Counted from the stretch's first letter, positions 43,126-52,296 are shown. The stretch: DNA of 64,000 nt from Kribbella sindirgiensis (GCF_004331435.1 NZ_SJKA01000001.1:833576-897575); one strand, 5' to 3'. Translations and numbers: made by a program. The notes: generated from the sequence alone by a model not told the origin.

Positions 43126-43746
43126 CTACCGCCTGACCTTCACCTGACAGGTCGGGTCTGCCGGGCGGTCCGCAGCGTGCTCGCCGTAGAACGCTGACTG
43201 GCGCGCCATGATGTCGCGCATCGGCGTATCGCGAGGGACGCCGTACACCGTGCCCGGGAAGTCCAGGTCGCGCTGGATCTGCCACAGCTCCTCGTGCCGG
43301 TCGGGGGAGAAGAGCTGTGCCGGGTCGCCGACGCCGATCCATCCGATCGGGAGGACCGTGCCTGCTTCCAGCCGCGAGTTCACGTGCAGCACGCTGTTGA
43401 TCCGGAGCTCCGCGCCTGCGCCGGCGACAGAACCTGGGAACAACGCGGCGCCCGTGGCGATGAAGACTTCGTCCTCGACCGTGGCGCCGTTGACATGTGC
43501 ATGGGGACCTACCAGGACCGCGTCGCCGATGAGCGCGGGATGATCGGCCCGGCCGCGCACCAGGGCGTTCTCCATCACCACACTGTTCTCACCGAGCCGG
43601 ATCTCGCCGTTCTCCGCTGTCAGCACCGCACCGTGCAGGACCCTGCTGCCTTCGCCGAGGACGACGGCGCCGCAGAGTACGGCTGATGGAGCGACATACG
43701 CGGATTCGGGCACGACCGGTCGACGGCCGCGGTGTTCCAGCAACAT
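43126..43746 (-). CDS. gamma-carbonic anhydrase-like hexapeptide-repeat protein
   Basis: A 206-residue left-handed beta-helix protein with repeats such as SAVLCGAVVLGEGSRVLHGA, and the metal-site region LVGPHAHVNGATVED. Length fits YrdA/gamma-CA homologues plus a C-terminal extension. Carbonic anhydrase activity is uncertain in this branch. ATG 43746 has GAGAGGA upstream. It converges with the ferredoxin gene. Confidence 0.82.
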   Translation of the reverse strand: MLLEHRGRRPVVPESAYVAPSAVLCGAVVLGEGSRVLHGAVLTAENGEIRLGENSVVMENALVRGRADHPALIGDAVLVGPHAHVNGATVEDEVFIATGAALFPGSVAGAGAELRINSVLHVNSRLEAGTVLPIGWIGVGDPAQLFSPDRHEELWQIQRDLDFPGTVYGVPRDTPMRDIMARQSAFYGEHAADRPADPTCQVKVRR

Positions 43747-43985
43747 CTGCTGTCCTCTCGTCGCGTGATCACCTCGCTCCAGCTTGTACCAAGATGGCTA
43801 GTAGTGCGGACTCTCCACAGCCCGGGTCCTCACAACCCGGGCGGCGGTGTCCTCCGGGCCGTCCACGTCGGAGGTGGCAGGCTCGGTCCGTCGGACAATC
43901 CCGGTGGAGAACCGCGAACTGAGCCAACATTAGAACAGATGTTCGATCAGATGCAACGCATCCTGACGGGTCAGGAACCGCCTGC

Positions 43986-45203
43986 TCAGATTCGCTCGGA
44001 GCTGAGCCGCGGAGCGACCCGGGCGAGGATGTAGATCGTCAGACTCGCCACCAGCGCGAGCGCCGCGAGCGCCACCCACGGCAGCTCGTGCTGCACCTCG
44101 AACAGCTGCGCGAAGAACGCCGGCGCCAGCACGCTCGAGAAGGTGAACGAGTACTGCCAGTACGACAGGTACTTCCCCCGCCCGACCGCGGGTGAAATCT
44201 CTGCCGAGAGGGCATTGTTCGTCGCCGCGTGCAGTACGTCGGCAAACGCGTAGCACGCCGTGGCTAGCACCAGCACCGGCACGACCCACCCAGCCGCGAT
44301 ATGCACCTGTAGCGCCATCAGCAGCGCCCACACGGCGTACGTGATTCCAGCGACCACCATGACGTTCGTACGCCGCCGCTGCTCGGTGTGCCGTACGACA
44401 AGCGTCTGACCGGTCGCCAGCACGACGGCCGTCGCCGCGATCAGTACGCCGACCAACCACTTGGGCACTGTCAGCGCTTCAGTGACGTACACCGGTACGC
44501 CGACGCCGAGCATCATCGTGCAGAGTGCCAGCAAGGTGTTGGCGCCGATCAAGGCCAGGAACGTCTTGTCCTTGCGCAGCAAGGGCGCCGGGCCGCTGTC
44601 CTGGTTGGTCCGCTCGTGGTGCGACGGGTGTAGCCGCATGAGCAGCAGCCCGGCGACGTAGAACGTCACCGCGTTGAGAGCCATCGCGAACAGGAACGGT
44701 GCGTCCCCGCCGATCGCCAGCAGCCAGCCGGCCACCAATGCGCCTAGAGCGAGGCCGCCAGCCTGCATCATCCCACCCAGGCCGAACCACTTGTCCCGCT
44801 CGCCCTCGTCGGCGACGTCCGCGAGGAGGCTGAAGATCGCCGACCAGAACACCCGCTGGCCGGTTGTCATGACCAGTGCACACAGAAACAGCAGCCACAT
44901 CGACCGCCCGAAGAAGAAGCCCGTGAACGCCAGACCCTGAGCGAACTGCGCAGCCACGACCAGGTTCCGCGGACCGACGCGGTCGATCACCAGACCCACC
45001 GCGGCGGGCGCCGCGATGGAGAACAGCGTCGCGACGGTCAGCATCACGCCGGCGGTCCCCAGCGGGATGCCGGCGACCTTGTTGAAGAACAGCAACAGCA
45101 GCGGTCCGGCGCAGCCGCCACCGAACGAGTCGATCGCGAGACCGGCCAGCAGTGGGACCCGGCCGCGGACGTTCGGGAGGCCGAGTGACGCGGCTGCGGG
45201 CAT
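43986..45203 (-). CDS. MFS transporter
   Basis: A 405-residue major-facilitator protein with about 12 helices, and a loop-2/3-type motif VIDRVGPRNLVV. No substrate is indicated. It lies in tandem with the unrelated-looking MFS gene at 45280-46518, 76 bases apart, both read on the minus strand. GGAG precedes ATG 45203. Confidence 0.85.
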   Translation of the reverse strand: MPAAASLGLPNVRGRVPLLAGLAIDSFGGGCAGPLLLLFFNKVAGIPLGTAGVMLTVATLFSIAAPAAVGLVIDRVGPRNLVVAAQFAQGLAFTGFFFGRSMWLLFLCALVMTTGQRVFWSAIFSLLADVADEGERDKWFGLGGMMQAGGLALGALVAGWLLAIGGDAPFLFAMALNAVTFYVAGLLLMRLHPSHHERTNQDSGPAPLLRKDKTFLALIGANTLLALCTMMLGVGVPVYVTEALTVPKWLVGVLIAATAVVLATGQTLVVRHTEQRRRTNVMVVAGITYAVWALLMALQVHIAAGWVVPVLVLATACYAFADVLHAATNNALSAEISPAVGRGKYLSYWQYSFTFSSVLAPAFFAQLFEVQHELPWVALAALALVASLTIYILARVAPRLSSERI

Positions 45204-45279
45204 GGCGGAGCGCTCCCATCGGGTCTTTTCGGCGGCTGGCGAACCGTAGCAAGCGCTCGCCAGCCGACTCCAACCGATT

Positions 45280-46518
45280 TCAGTCAGTTGCGCGCACTCG
45301 ACGTACCGACACGTTCCGCAGCGGGCGCCAGGCGACCGCAGTCATCACCACCATCGCTACGAAGGCGATCGCGAACGGTGCAGCCAGACCGTACTGCTGC
45401 GCCAGTACGCCGCCAAGCGCGGAGCCGATCGCGGCGCCACCTACTGAGGCCAGCAGGTACACGCTGTTCACCCTGCCCATCAGAGCGTCCGGTGTGGCCA
45501 GCTGACGCGCTGTAGTCGAGACGATGCCCCACACCACCGCGTGAACGCCGAACACCGCCATGGTCGCGCCGGCGACCCACGGGCTCCTGGTGACCGCCAG
45601 TATGAGGTGGACCGTCGTCTCGATGACCAGTCCGACGCGGAGGAGGGTCACGGGCCCTACCCGCGGCTCGAGGAAGTGGTACGTCGGCATTCCGAGCACA
45701 CCGCCCACGGCACCGACCGACACGAGTAGACCGAACTGCGTCTCACTCAGCCCCAACTGCTCGCGCGCGAACAGCACCCAGGTGGCGAAGGCCGCGCAGA
45801 AGGTGATGTTCATGACCAGGATCGACAGAGCGAGCGTCCGTACGCCGGAGTGGTGCCAGAGCCAGCGGACTCCCTCGCGTACCTCGTGCAGTACGGCCGC
45901 ACGGGTGGTGTGGTCGGGCAGCGGCGGCCGTACGGCGACGCGGGCGATCAGGGTCGCTGCTGCGGCGAAGGTGATGGCGTTGAAGACCAGTGGAATGCCG
46001 GCGCCCGCAGCGAACAACAGAGCGCCCAGTGGAGGCCCGCCGAGCTGCTGAAGCACGGTTCCGCTGGCGAACAGCCGAGCGTTGGCCTTGCCGAGGTGGT
46101 CCTTCGGTACGGCGCTCACCAGCAGCGCGCCGGATGCATTATCTGCCAGCGTTTCCGCCGTACCGAGGAGGAACAGCGCGAGGTAGACCGCCCAGAGCGG
46201 CGCGGTGCCGAGCAGTACGGCGAGACCGAGCGCGGCCAGGACGATCGCGCGAAAGGTGTCTGCGGCAACGATCATCAACCGGCGGTCGAGCCGGTCGACG
46301 AGGACGCCACTGAACAGAGCGAAGAGCAGCCACGGCAACTGCTGCACGAAGGCGGCGGCACCGACCGCCGCGGGTTCCGTGGTGATGGAGGCGACGAGCA
46401 ACGGGCCGGCGGCTATCAGGGCGCCGTCGCCGAGGTTGGAGATGATCGCGGCCGGAAAGATCTTGCGGAAATCAGGTCCGAGCTCGGACGGGAACGCGTA
46501 CGCACCGAGGGAACGCAT
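45280..46518 (-). CDS. MFS transporter (MFS_3 / enterobactin-exporter-like)
   Basis: A 412-residue MFS protein with about 12 helices and the loop motif GVLVDRLDRRLMIV. The opening (FRKIFPAAIISNLGDGALIA) and the GTAETLADNASGALLVSAVP stretch are typical of the EntS/MFS_3 branch, which exports siderophores, macrolides or other compounds. AGGAG precedes ATG 46518. It is transcribed away from the tRNA-Ser gene. Confidence 0.87.
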   Translation of the reverse strand: MRSLGAYAFPSELGPDFRKIFPAAIISNLGDGALIAAGPLLVASITTEPAAVGAAAFVQQLPWLLFALFSGVLVDRLDRRLMIVAADTFRAIVLAALGLAVLLGTAPLWAVYLALFLLGTAETLADNASGALLVSAVPKDHLGKANARLFASGTVLQQLGGPPLGALLFAAGAGIPLVFNAITFAAAATLIARVAVRPPLPDHTTRAAVLHEVREGVRWLWHHSGVRTLALSILVMNITFCAAFATWVLFAREQLGLSETQFGLLVSVGAVGGVLGMPTYHFLEPRVGPVTLLRVGLVIETTVHLILAVTRSPWVAGATMAVFGVHAVVWGIVSTTARQLATPDALMGRVNSVYLLASVGGAAIGSALGGVLAQQYGLAAPFAIAFVAMVVMTAVAWRPLRNVSVRRVRATD

Positions 46519-46644
46519 GGGACTCCTGAGGGCATGACGAAGCGATGGACGCCGACTGTCCAGCCCTGCGCGACCCTACCGGCCCCTCCCCACCCCCGCA
46601 CTCCGTTTCCACCCGGTATCCTCAACCCGCGGCGGCAACCGCCA

Positions 46645-46733
46645 GGAGGGTTCGCATAGCGGCCGAGTGCGCTGGTCTTGAAAACCGGTATGGCGGGTGA
46701 CCGTCATCGTGGGTTCGAATCCCACACCCTCCG
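46645..46733 (+). tRNA. tRNA-Ser (anticodon UGA)
   Basis: An 89-nt class II tRNA. Acceptor stem GGAGGGT pairs with ACCCTCC, the anticodon arm CTGGT-CTTGAAA-ACCGG carries TGA at 46679-46681, a long variable arm follows, and the T arm is GTGGG-TTCGAAT-CCCAC. CCA is not encoded. Its last bases are repeated beyond the IS481 element, which marks it as an integration site. Confidence 0.96.
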
Positions 46734-46736
46734 CTC
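46722..46736. repeat. attachment-site-like tRNA 3'-end repeat, copy 1
   Basis: CCACACCCTCCGCTC covers the T-arm/acceptor end of tRNA-Ser. The identical 15-mer occurs at 48086-48100 and again at 48100-48114, so the DNA between behaves like a remnant bounded by att sites. Confidence 0.6.
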
Positions 46737-46760
46737 TGTGATGTCTCGAGACATCCCGGA

Positions 46761-46791
46761 CAGGTGAACCCACGGGTTGTGGGTTCACCTG
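46761..46791 (+). terminator. hairpin at the left IS end, likely tRNA terminator
   Basis: CAGGTGAACCCA pairs with TGGGTTCACCTG (46761-46791), followed by TTTCTTTT on the plus strand. It lies inside the IS481 end and can stop transcription from tRNA-Ser into the element. Confidence 0.65.
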
Positions 46792-47995
46792 TTTCTTTTG
46801 GGGATGGGTCCGGGTGGTCGGCCGGTGGGTTGGTAGTCCTTGGTGGGGTCGAGGGTGAGTTCGCGCAGGAGTTCGCCGGTGGCGGCGTCGATGACGCGGA
46901 TGTGGAGGTCCTGGGCGAGGATCAGGACGTGGGTTCGGGCGTGGGTTCGGCCGATGCCGATGTGGTGGAGCCGGCCGTTGACTCGCAGGGTGATGACGCC
47001 GGTTTGGTCGACGCGGTCGGTGCGGACGCGGTGGTGGACTTCGCCGGTTCGGTCGGTGCTGGGGGTGGCTTTGGGGCGGGCGGTGTAGGCGGTGGCCGGG
47101 GTTGCTCGGTGTGGGAGTGAGCGGTGCGGACGACGGTGGTTGTATTCGTCGACGAATACATCGAGCAGCCTTTGAAGCTCGGCGATGGTGGCCGGCTGGA
47201 CGGGCTGGGCGCGTAGCCATTTCTTCAGGGTTTGCTGGAACCGTTCGATCTTTCCGCAGGTGGTGGGGTGGTTGGGGCGGGAGTTCTTCTGGACGATGTT
47301 CAGCTTCCGCAGCTCGGTCTCGAGGCCGTTGCGGCCGCCCTTCCCGCCGGACAGCCGGGTGGTGTAGACCATCCCGTTGTCGGTCAGCGTTGAGGCCGGG
47401 ATCCCGTACCGGGCAACGGTGTCGCGGAAGCTGGTGGTCACGATCGGGCCGGTGATCCGGTGGTGCGCGGTCACGTGCAAGGCGTAGCGGGAGTGGTCGT
47501 CCAGCCAGCTGATGATCTCCACCTCGCGAACGGCTGCATGACCGGCGACGTCCAGCTGGTAGTGGGTGAAGTCGGACTGCCAGCACTCGTTGGGCTGGTC
47601 GGCGGCGAACCGCAGGTACGACGACCTGGGCCGCTTGCCCGGCGCCGGTGTGACCGCGCCGGCGCGGGTCAGGATCCGGTGGATCGTCGCTCGCGACAAC
47701 ACCGTCCGGTGGTGGTGCTCAAGGTGCCAGCCGATCGTGTCAGCGCCGGCGTCCAGGCCCTGTTCGGTCAGCTGCTTGCGCAGCCGAAGTACCAGCTCCA
47801 CCGTCTGGGCCGGCGTGGCCCGCGGTGAAGCCTTCGGACGCCGCGACCGCGGCTCGAAGGCCGCTTCCCCTTCGGCCGCCACCGCGCCAGCAACTCATAC
47901 ACCCACGACCGCGCCACCCCGTACTGCGCGACCACCTCAGCCACCGCACGCTTCTCCACCACCACAGCCGTGATCACCAACCGGGCCTTCGACAT
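46785..47995 (-). pseudogene. frameshifted IS481-family transposase
   Basis: The N-terminal part (ATG 47995) reads MSKARLVITAVVVEKRAVAE, then QYGVARSWVYELLARWR, an HTH. It continues out of frame: from about 47882 the other frame reads AAEGEAAFEPRSRRPKASPR and runs to 46785. One missing base near 47875-47883 would join them as LLARWRAEGEAAF. The DDE core is intact (CWQSDFTHY, STLTDNGMVY, CGKIERFQQTLKKWL). A programmed -1 frameshift is possible but no slippery heptamer is visible. Confidence 0.85.
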
Positions 47996-48086
47996 GCCCG
48001 AACACCAACACCCCGTCCGGCATCTCCCGCGACATCAGTCCGGTATGTCGCGAGACACCCGTCCGGGATGTGTTGAACCACAACAC

Positions 48087-48114
48087 CACACCCTCCGCTC
48101 CACACCCTCCGCTC
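48087..48114. repeat. tandem copies of the tRNA-Ser 3' end
   Basis: CACACCCTCCGCTC is repeated twice head to tail (48087-48100 and 48101-48114), each copy identical to the 3' end of the tRNA-Ser gene 1.37 kb upstream. This looks like successive att duplications left by integrative elements. Confidence 0.65.
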
Positions 48115-48152
48115 AACTCGACGTTGACCTGCAGCGTGAGCGTGCCGAGGTG

Positions 48153-48524
48153 TCAGCCGTCGCGCTTCTGGATGCCGTAGGCCATCACGATGCCGGCGGG
48201 GTTGCCGGTGGTCGCGCAGAAAACGCTCGAGCTACGGACCGTGCTCGGGGCCATCCACGGGCCGTACACCGTCGAGGCGCTCCAGTTGCAGCGGGCCCAG
48301 ACGCGGAAGGTACCGTACCCGCCCTTGCACATCGCCCACGCCTGGGCTCGGCGGTTGACGCCCGAGCTGCAGTTCGTGGGTGGCGACGGCTCACGTGCTT
48401 CGGCCGGCGCGGCGGAACCCACCGTGAATGTCACGGGCACCACGGCGAGCAGCAAGGCCGCGGACACGGCTACTCGCGCGCGAGTCGACATCGACGCGAA
48501 CACTCTTCGTACGGACCGGGTCAC
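48153..48524 (-). CDS. small secreted protein with four cysteines
   Basis: A 123-residue protein with signal peptide (AVSAALLLAVVPVTFTVGSA, cleavage near APAEA). The mature part of about 75 residues has four Cys (NCSSG, MCKGG, RCNWS, FCATT), probably two disulfides, and is Trp/Ser-rich. I do not recognise the family. GTG 48524 is set by AGGAG six bases upstream. It lies just beyond the tRNA 3'-end repeats. Confidence 0.7.
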   Translation of the reverse strand: MTRSVRRVFASMSTRARVAVSAALLLAVVPVTFTVGSAAPAEAREPSPPTNCSSGVNRRAQAWAMCKGGYGTFRVWARCNWSASTVYGPWMAPSTVRSSSVFCATTGNPAGIVMAYGIQKRDG

Positions 48525-48658
48525 AGACGCTCCTCTGATGAGACTTTGGAGCCGCCAAGGTAGGAATCGCCGCTGTCGCGCCACTGCCCGTACTGCGCCC
48601 GCACAACTGGGCATCTGCGGCCCAGGAGGCTGTTGCACCTGGGTCGGGCCTCCTGAAG

Positions 48659-49375
48659 TCAGTGGGGCTCGATGGTGTCGAGGTCTCGGGTGGCGAAGCG
48701 GTAGTGTTCCCAGCCTTCTTCGAGGATTACGCGTAGGCAGGAGCCTGTGGTTTCGGGGGAGGAGCTGTGCGGGTTCTTGCGCGGTGTCTCCAGCTCGGCA
48801 GGGGTCACTGTGGCGAGGAGGTCGCGGACCATGCCGAAGCGGCTGGCGTGGGCTTCGAGAACCTCGGCGTACGGCGGGTGCTCGGTCGAGCCCGCTACGC
48901 CGTAGCTCAGGCCGAGTGGGTGGAAGTCTTCCCGCTCCAGGACCGAGCGGCCGAGCCACAGGTCGATGGCGTGGACCAGGTGTCGCAGTGTCTGGGCGAA
49001 CGACCACTCGCCGCCGACCGAGACGTCGGCCGTGCCCGCGGGCATGTTCGCGACGCGTTCGAGTGCTGCGGCCCAGGTCTGCTCCACCGCGGCCCAGGCG
49101 GCGCGGAGACCGTCGGGATCCTTGGCCCGCCGCTCCGACCGTCCCGGGAACCGGCGGTTCAGTTCGTCGTCGACGTACCCCGCGATCTCGACACCGTTCA
49201 CCGTCAGGCTGCCGCCGGGCTCTACGATCCACGGCGCGTCGATGTCCGCGCCCTGGATGTCGACGCCGCGCATCACCACACCCCGCAGATCCGATTCGAC
49301 GAACCGGGCACCGCGCAGATTCGCCGCTACGAACTCGGCCCCGACCAAGTCGTCGGATTCCCCGAACTTCGCCAT
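48659..49375 (-). CDS. DinB-superfamily protein with N-terminal pentapeptide repeats
   Basis: A 238-residue protein. Residues 10-50 are pentapeptide-like (LVGAEFVAANLRGARFVESD, LRGVVMRGVDIQGADI), and the rest is a DinB/MDMPI-like four-helix domain with candidate metal His in LRHLVHAIDLW and GWEHYRFA. Such fusions are common in actinomycetes and of unknown role, perhaps thiol-dependent enzymes. ATG 49375 has GGGAGTGGGA upstream. Confidence 0.82.
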   Translation of the reverse strand: MAKFGESDDLVGAEFVAANLRGARFVESDLRGVVMRGVDIQGADIDAPWIVEPGGSLTVNGVEIAGYVDDELNRRFPGRSERRAKDPDGLRAAWAAVEQTWAAALERVANMPAGTADVSVGGEWSFAQTLRHLVHAIDLWLGRSVLEREDFHPLGLSYGVAGSTEHPPYAEVLEAHASRFGMVRDLLATVTPAELETPRKNPHSSSPETTGSCLRVILEEGWEHYRFATRDLDTIEPH

Positions 49376-49499
49376 TCCCACTCCCTCGGTAGATGTCTCG
49401 GCGAGCCTAACCGTGACCTCGGACACAAAAGTCGTGCGCGGTACCTGCGGCCCGTGGTGAGGTCGGGGGAATGACCGAGCGCGGCGGAAGGAACTGGTT

Positions 49500-50498
49500 G
49501 TGGACGTTCTGAGTGCGGCGGAACGAGTGGGCTTCACCAAGCGGGACCAGACGCGGTTCGAGGGCCTGGAGGGCACTACCGACCTACAGCTGCCCGAGGA
49601 CGCAGACGAGTTGCTGGCGTACTGCGGTGTGCAGCCAGCTGATCGTGACGCGATGCTGGCGGCGCGTCCGGACCCGGACCGCGACCCGGAATGGTGGGCG
49701 ATCACGTCAGCGCTGGCAGGCGAGGTCGAGCGGGACCTGGATCTGGCACTGCCTCCCACCGGTTTCAGGGGCTGGCCGGCCGTGCCGCAGGGTGCGTCGG
49801 CGGTCGGGCTGTTCGCGGCGGCTTGGGCCTTGCTGGCCAACCTGCAACGCGTGCGTGAGTTGCACGCGCAGCGGGGCGTCCCGGAGGCGGTGACTGTCGC
49901 AACCGTCGCGGCACTCGGTGGGGTCATGCAGACACACAGACACATCTTCGGCGAAGCAGGTGTCGGGTTGATGCCACTGTGGAGTCCGCCGCTGCGCTTC
50001 CGCGGTACCGACTACGAGATCGGCCGGCACGCGTTCACTCGCACCCAGTTGGGCATGGGCGACGGCGTGTCCGGTTATGTGCTCTCGCTCCACATCCCAC
50101 CGAGTGGTCGGCTGGACGCACAGGAGTCGGAGGAGTCGGTCGCTACGGCAGTTGAGTCGTTCAAGCGCTGGTACCCGGAGGAGCCGATCGCAGGTCTTGT
50201 CTCTCACTCCTGGCTGCTGGACCCGCAGTTAGCTGAGTACCTGCGCCCGGACTCGAACATCATGCGTTTCCAGAGCCGCTTCGACATCCTCCCGCAGCTG
50301 CCAACAGAGGACCCCGCCGAGGGCGACCGTGAGCTGATGCGGCTGGGACTGCATCTCCCGGTACCTGGGGATCAGCTGACCGACGAGGACCTCAACAACG
50401 TCCCGCAGGACACCACTCTGCAAAGAGCCTTCGTCAAGCACCTGCGAGCGGGCGGGCATTGGTACGGGCGGACGGGCATGCTGAAGACATGGAGCTGA
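49500..50498 (+). CDS. acyltransferase-domain protein (NAT_N / GNAT_C type)
   Basis: A 332-residue two-domain protein of the actinobacterial acyltransferase domain-containing family. The N-terminal helical domain is followed by a GNAT-like C-terminal half (LSLHIPPSGRLDAQESEESV, SHSWLLDPQLAEYL, MRFQSRFDILP). The substrate is unknown. GTG 49500 has GGAAGG upstream. Its end overlaps the alpha/beta hydrolase gene by 10 bases. Confidence 0.78.
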   Translation: MDVLSAAERVGFTKRDQTRFEGLEGTTDLQLPEDADELLAYCGVQPADRDAMLAARPDPDRDPEWWAITSALAGEVERDLDLALPPTGFRGWPAVPQGASAVGLFAAAWALLANLQRVRELHAQRGVPEAVTVATVAALGGVMQTHRHIFGEAGVGLMPLWSPPLRFRGTDYEIGRHAFTRTQLGMGDGVSGYVLSLHIPPSGRLDAQESEESVATAVESFKRWYPEEPIAGLVSHSWLLDPQLAEYLRPDSNIMRFQSRFDILPQLPTEDPAEGDRELMRLGLHLPVPGDQLTDEDLNNVPQDTTLQRAFVKHLRAGGHWYGRTGMLKTWS

Positions 50499-51139
50499 CG
50501 ATCCCGGTTGGACAGGACACGGTCTGGGCAGAGCATCTCGCCGGCGATGGTGTGCCGATCGTGCTGCTGCATCCGGGCATCGGGGACTCACGCGTCTGGG
50601 ACCTAGTGATGCCCGGGCTCAACGGGCACCGGGTCCTTCGGTACGACGTCCGCGGGTACGGACGTTCACCGCGGCCGACACAAGAGTTCTCGCTAAGCGA
50701 AGACCTGGAAACGGTCCTGGAGCAGCTGAACCTGGAGCACGTGCTGCTGGTGGGCTGCTCGATGGGCGGCGGTACGGCGCTCAGCTTCACGCTGGCCCAT
50801 CCGGACCGGGTCCGCGGCCTGGTGCTGTTGTGTCCGGGCGTCCCCGGCTTCCCGATGCCCGCGGAGCCCGAGCTGGACGCGGAGTACGCCGTACTGGAAG
50901 CGAACCGGGATGTGGATTACCTGACACCGGATCCTCCTGTGTACGACCGGCTGCATGAGATCGAGGTGCCGTCCGTTGTCATGGTTGGGGACAAGGATCG
51001 GGCGATCGTCGCGGCCGTGGCTGGTGGTACTGCCGCGCGTATCCCCGGCTGCGAGTTCGTCTGGCTGCCTGGCGTTGACCACCTCCCGAGTCTCCGTGAA
51101 CCGCAGGTGGTGACCGACACCATCCTGAGGTTCGCCTAG
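50489..51139 (+). CDS. alpha/beta hydrolase
   Basis: A 216-residue hydrolase with the oxyanion strand VLLHPGIGDSRVWD, YDVRGYGRSPRP, nucleophile elbow GCSMGGG, acid in VGDKDRAIV and His in GVDHLPSL. Its family resembles 3-oxoadipate enol-lactonase-like esterases but lacks specific context. ATG 50489 lies within the preceding acyltransferase gene. Its TAG stop shares CTAG with the convergent trpD gene. Confidence 0.87.
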   Translation: MELTIPVGQDTVWAEHLAGDGVPIVLLHPGIGDSRVWDLVMPGLNGHRVLRYDVRGYGRSPRPTQEFSLSEDLETVLEQLNLEHVLLVGCSMGGGTALSFTLAHPDRVRGLVLLCPGVPGFPMPAEPELDAEYAVLEANRDVDYLTPDPPVYDRLHEIEVPSVVMVGDKDRAIVAAVAGGTAARIPGCEFVWLPGVDHLPSLREPQVVTDTILRFA

Positions 51140-52161
51140 GCCTTCACCCAGCGGTCCAGCACAGCTGCTGCTCGGCCACTGTCCACAGCCTGCTGACAGC
51201 GCTCGAAGCAATCAGGCAGCTGGTCCAAGCCGGCCTTCAGTGACAATGTCGCGAGGGCGGCGGCAGCGTTCAGCAGTACGACGTCCCGCACCGGGCCGCG
51301 CTCTCCGTCGACCAGTCCTCGCAACAGCCGCCCGTTGAATGCAGCATCCCCACCACGCAGCTCAGCCAGGGACGAGGGTCGTAAGCCCAGTGAGCGCGGG
51401 TCGAACACCACCTTCGAGGCAGAACCGCCATGCACCACCCAGAGCCGCGAATACCCAGTAGTGGTGAGCTTGTCGAGACCGTCGTCGCCACGGGCGACCA
51501 GCGCGGACCGGCCACGCCGAGCCAGGGCGCCGGCAAGCACGGGCAGCATGCGTGGGTTTGCTACGCCAACGAGTTGGTGCTGCGGGTTAGCGGGGTTCAG
51601 CAACGGTGCAAGCACGTTGAACGCGGTGGGGACCGCCAGCTCACGCCGTACCACCGCAACTTGCCGTAAGGCCGGGTTGAAGCGTGGAGCGAACAGGTAG
51701 GTCAGTCCGACGTCCGCAGCGATCCGGGCGGCGTCCGCAGCGGTCAGGTCGAGTGGAACGCCCAGGTGCTCGACCAGATCGCCAGAACCGGCTGCTGATG
51801 ACGACGCGGCGCGTCCACCGTGCTTGACCACTGTGACACCGGCAGCGGCGACAACCACTGCTGCCATCGTGGAGATGTTCGCTGCGCCGGTCCGGTCGCC
51901 GCCTGTCCCGACGATGTCCACGAACGGTCCACCGATCCGCACCGGCGTCGCGTGCGAACGCAGTACGTCGGCCAGACCGTTGAGCTCGTCGGCGGTCTCG
52001 CCTTTCGCGCGCAGGGCGATCAGGAACCCGGAGATCTGGGACGGCGACGCCTCGCCCAGCACCAGTTGGTCCATCGCCCAGCCGGTGTCCGCCGTCGACA
52101 GGTCGGAGCCGGCCAGAAGCGCGGAGATCAGACCGGACCACGTCCGGAGCGTTGTTGCCAT
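51136..52161 (-). CDS. trpD: anthranilate phosphoribosyltransferase
   Basis: A 341-residue TrpD with the PRPP-binding glycine loop VGTGGDRTGAANISTMAAV and KHGGRAASSSAAGSGDLVEH, where the usual N-R-A-x-S-S is RAASSS. It converts anthranilate to phosphoribosyl-anthranilate in tryptophan synthesis. ATG 52161 is preferred to 52167 because GAGGA then has normal spacing. It stands alone, away from other trp genes, behind its own leader peptide and attenuator. Confidence 0.93.
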   Translation of the reverse strand: MATTLRTWSGLISALLAGSDLSTADTGWAMDQLVLGEASPSQISGFLIALRAKGETADELNGLADVLRSHATPVRIGGPFVDIVGTGGDRTGAANISTMAAVVVAAAGVTVVKHGGRAASSSAAGSGDLVEHLGVPLDLTAADAARIAADVGLTYLFAPRFNPALRQVAVVRRELAVPTAFNVLAPLLNPANPQHQLVGVANPRMLPVLAGALARRGRSALVARGDDGLDKLTTTGYSRLWVVHGGSASKVVFDPRSLGLRPSSLAELRGGDAAFNGRLLRGLVDGERGPVRDVVLLNAAAALATLSLKAGLDQLPDCFERCQQAVDSGRAAAVLDRWVKA

Positions 52162-52206
52162 CGGCATTCCTCAGGGTGCTGGGTCGCCCACGAGGAGAAC
52201 ATGACA

Positions 52207-52232
52207 CCGGCCGCCTCGCAGGAGACGGCCGG
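52207..52232 (-). terminator. trp attenuator hairpin
   Basis: CCGGCCGCCTC and GAGACGGCCGG (10 of 11 paired) form a stem with loop GCAG between the leader peptide and trpD. On the minus strand it lies 17 bases after the leader stop. The T-tract is weak, so it may act as terminator or as ribosome-binding-site sequestrator. Confidence 0.55.
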
Positions 52233-52248
52233 GTGGGTACGCGCGGAT

Positions 52249-52296
52249 TCAGGCCGTCAGGTCGACGGCCCACCACATACTCGCGCGCTGGAACAT
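52249..52296 (-). CDS. trpL: trp leader peptide with tandem Trp codons
   Basis: A 15-residue ORF on the minus strand reads MFQRASMWWAVDLTA and contains TGG TGG. Ribosome stalling at the two Trp codons when tryptophan is scarce would favour trpD expression. TAAGGT (52309-52304) ends seven bases before the ATG with no Shine-Dalgarno, so the leader peptide is itself probably translated from a leaderless transcript. Confidence 0.8.
   Translation of the reverse strand: MFQRASMWWAVDLTA

Larger units (their letters stand above)
46742..48057. mobile_element. IS481-family insertion sequence, inactivated
   Basis: A 1,316-bp element bounded by 20-bp inverted repeats (46742-46761 TGTCTCGAGACATCCCGGAC; 48038-48057 in reverse, 18 of 20 identical). 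It encodes one DDE transposase on the minus strand that is broken by a frameshift. I see no clear target-site duplication. It sits nine bases beyond the tRNA-Ser gene. Confidence 0.82.

Noticed and set aside
43794..44034. Possible small gene between the gamma-CA and MFS genes
   Set aside because: ATG 43794 opens 42 Arg-rich codons, and a second frame has a natural-looking helix (TLEQMFDQMQRILTGQ) up to 44034. The frames differ and the second overlaps the MFS gene, so I cannot decide between a broken small gene and chance.
46576..47586. 336-codon minus-strand frame across tRNA-Ser and the IS element
   Set aside because: It is a shadow of the transposase with Pro/His/Arg repeats and reads through the tRNA gene.
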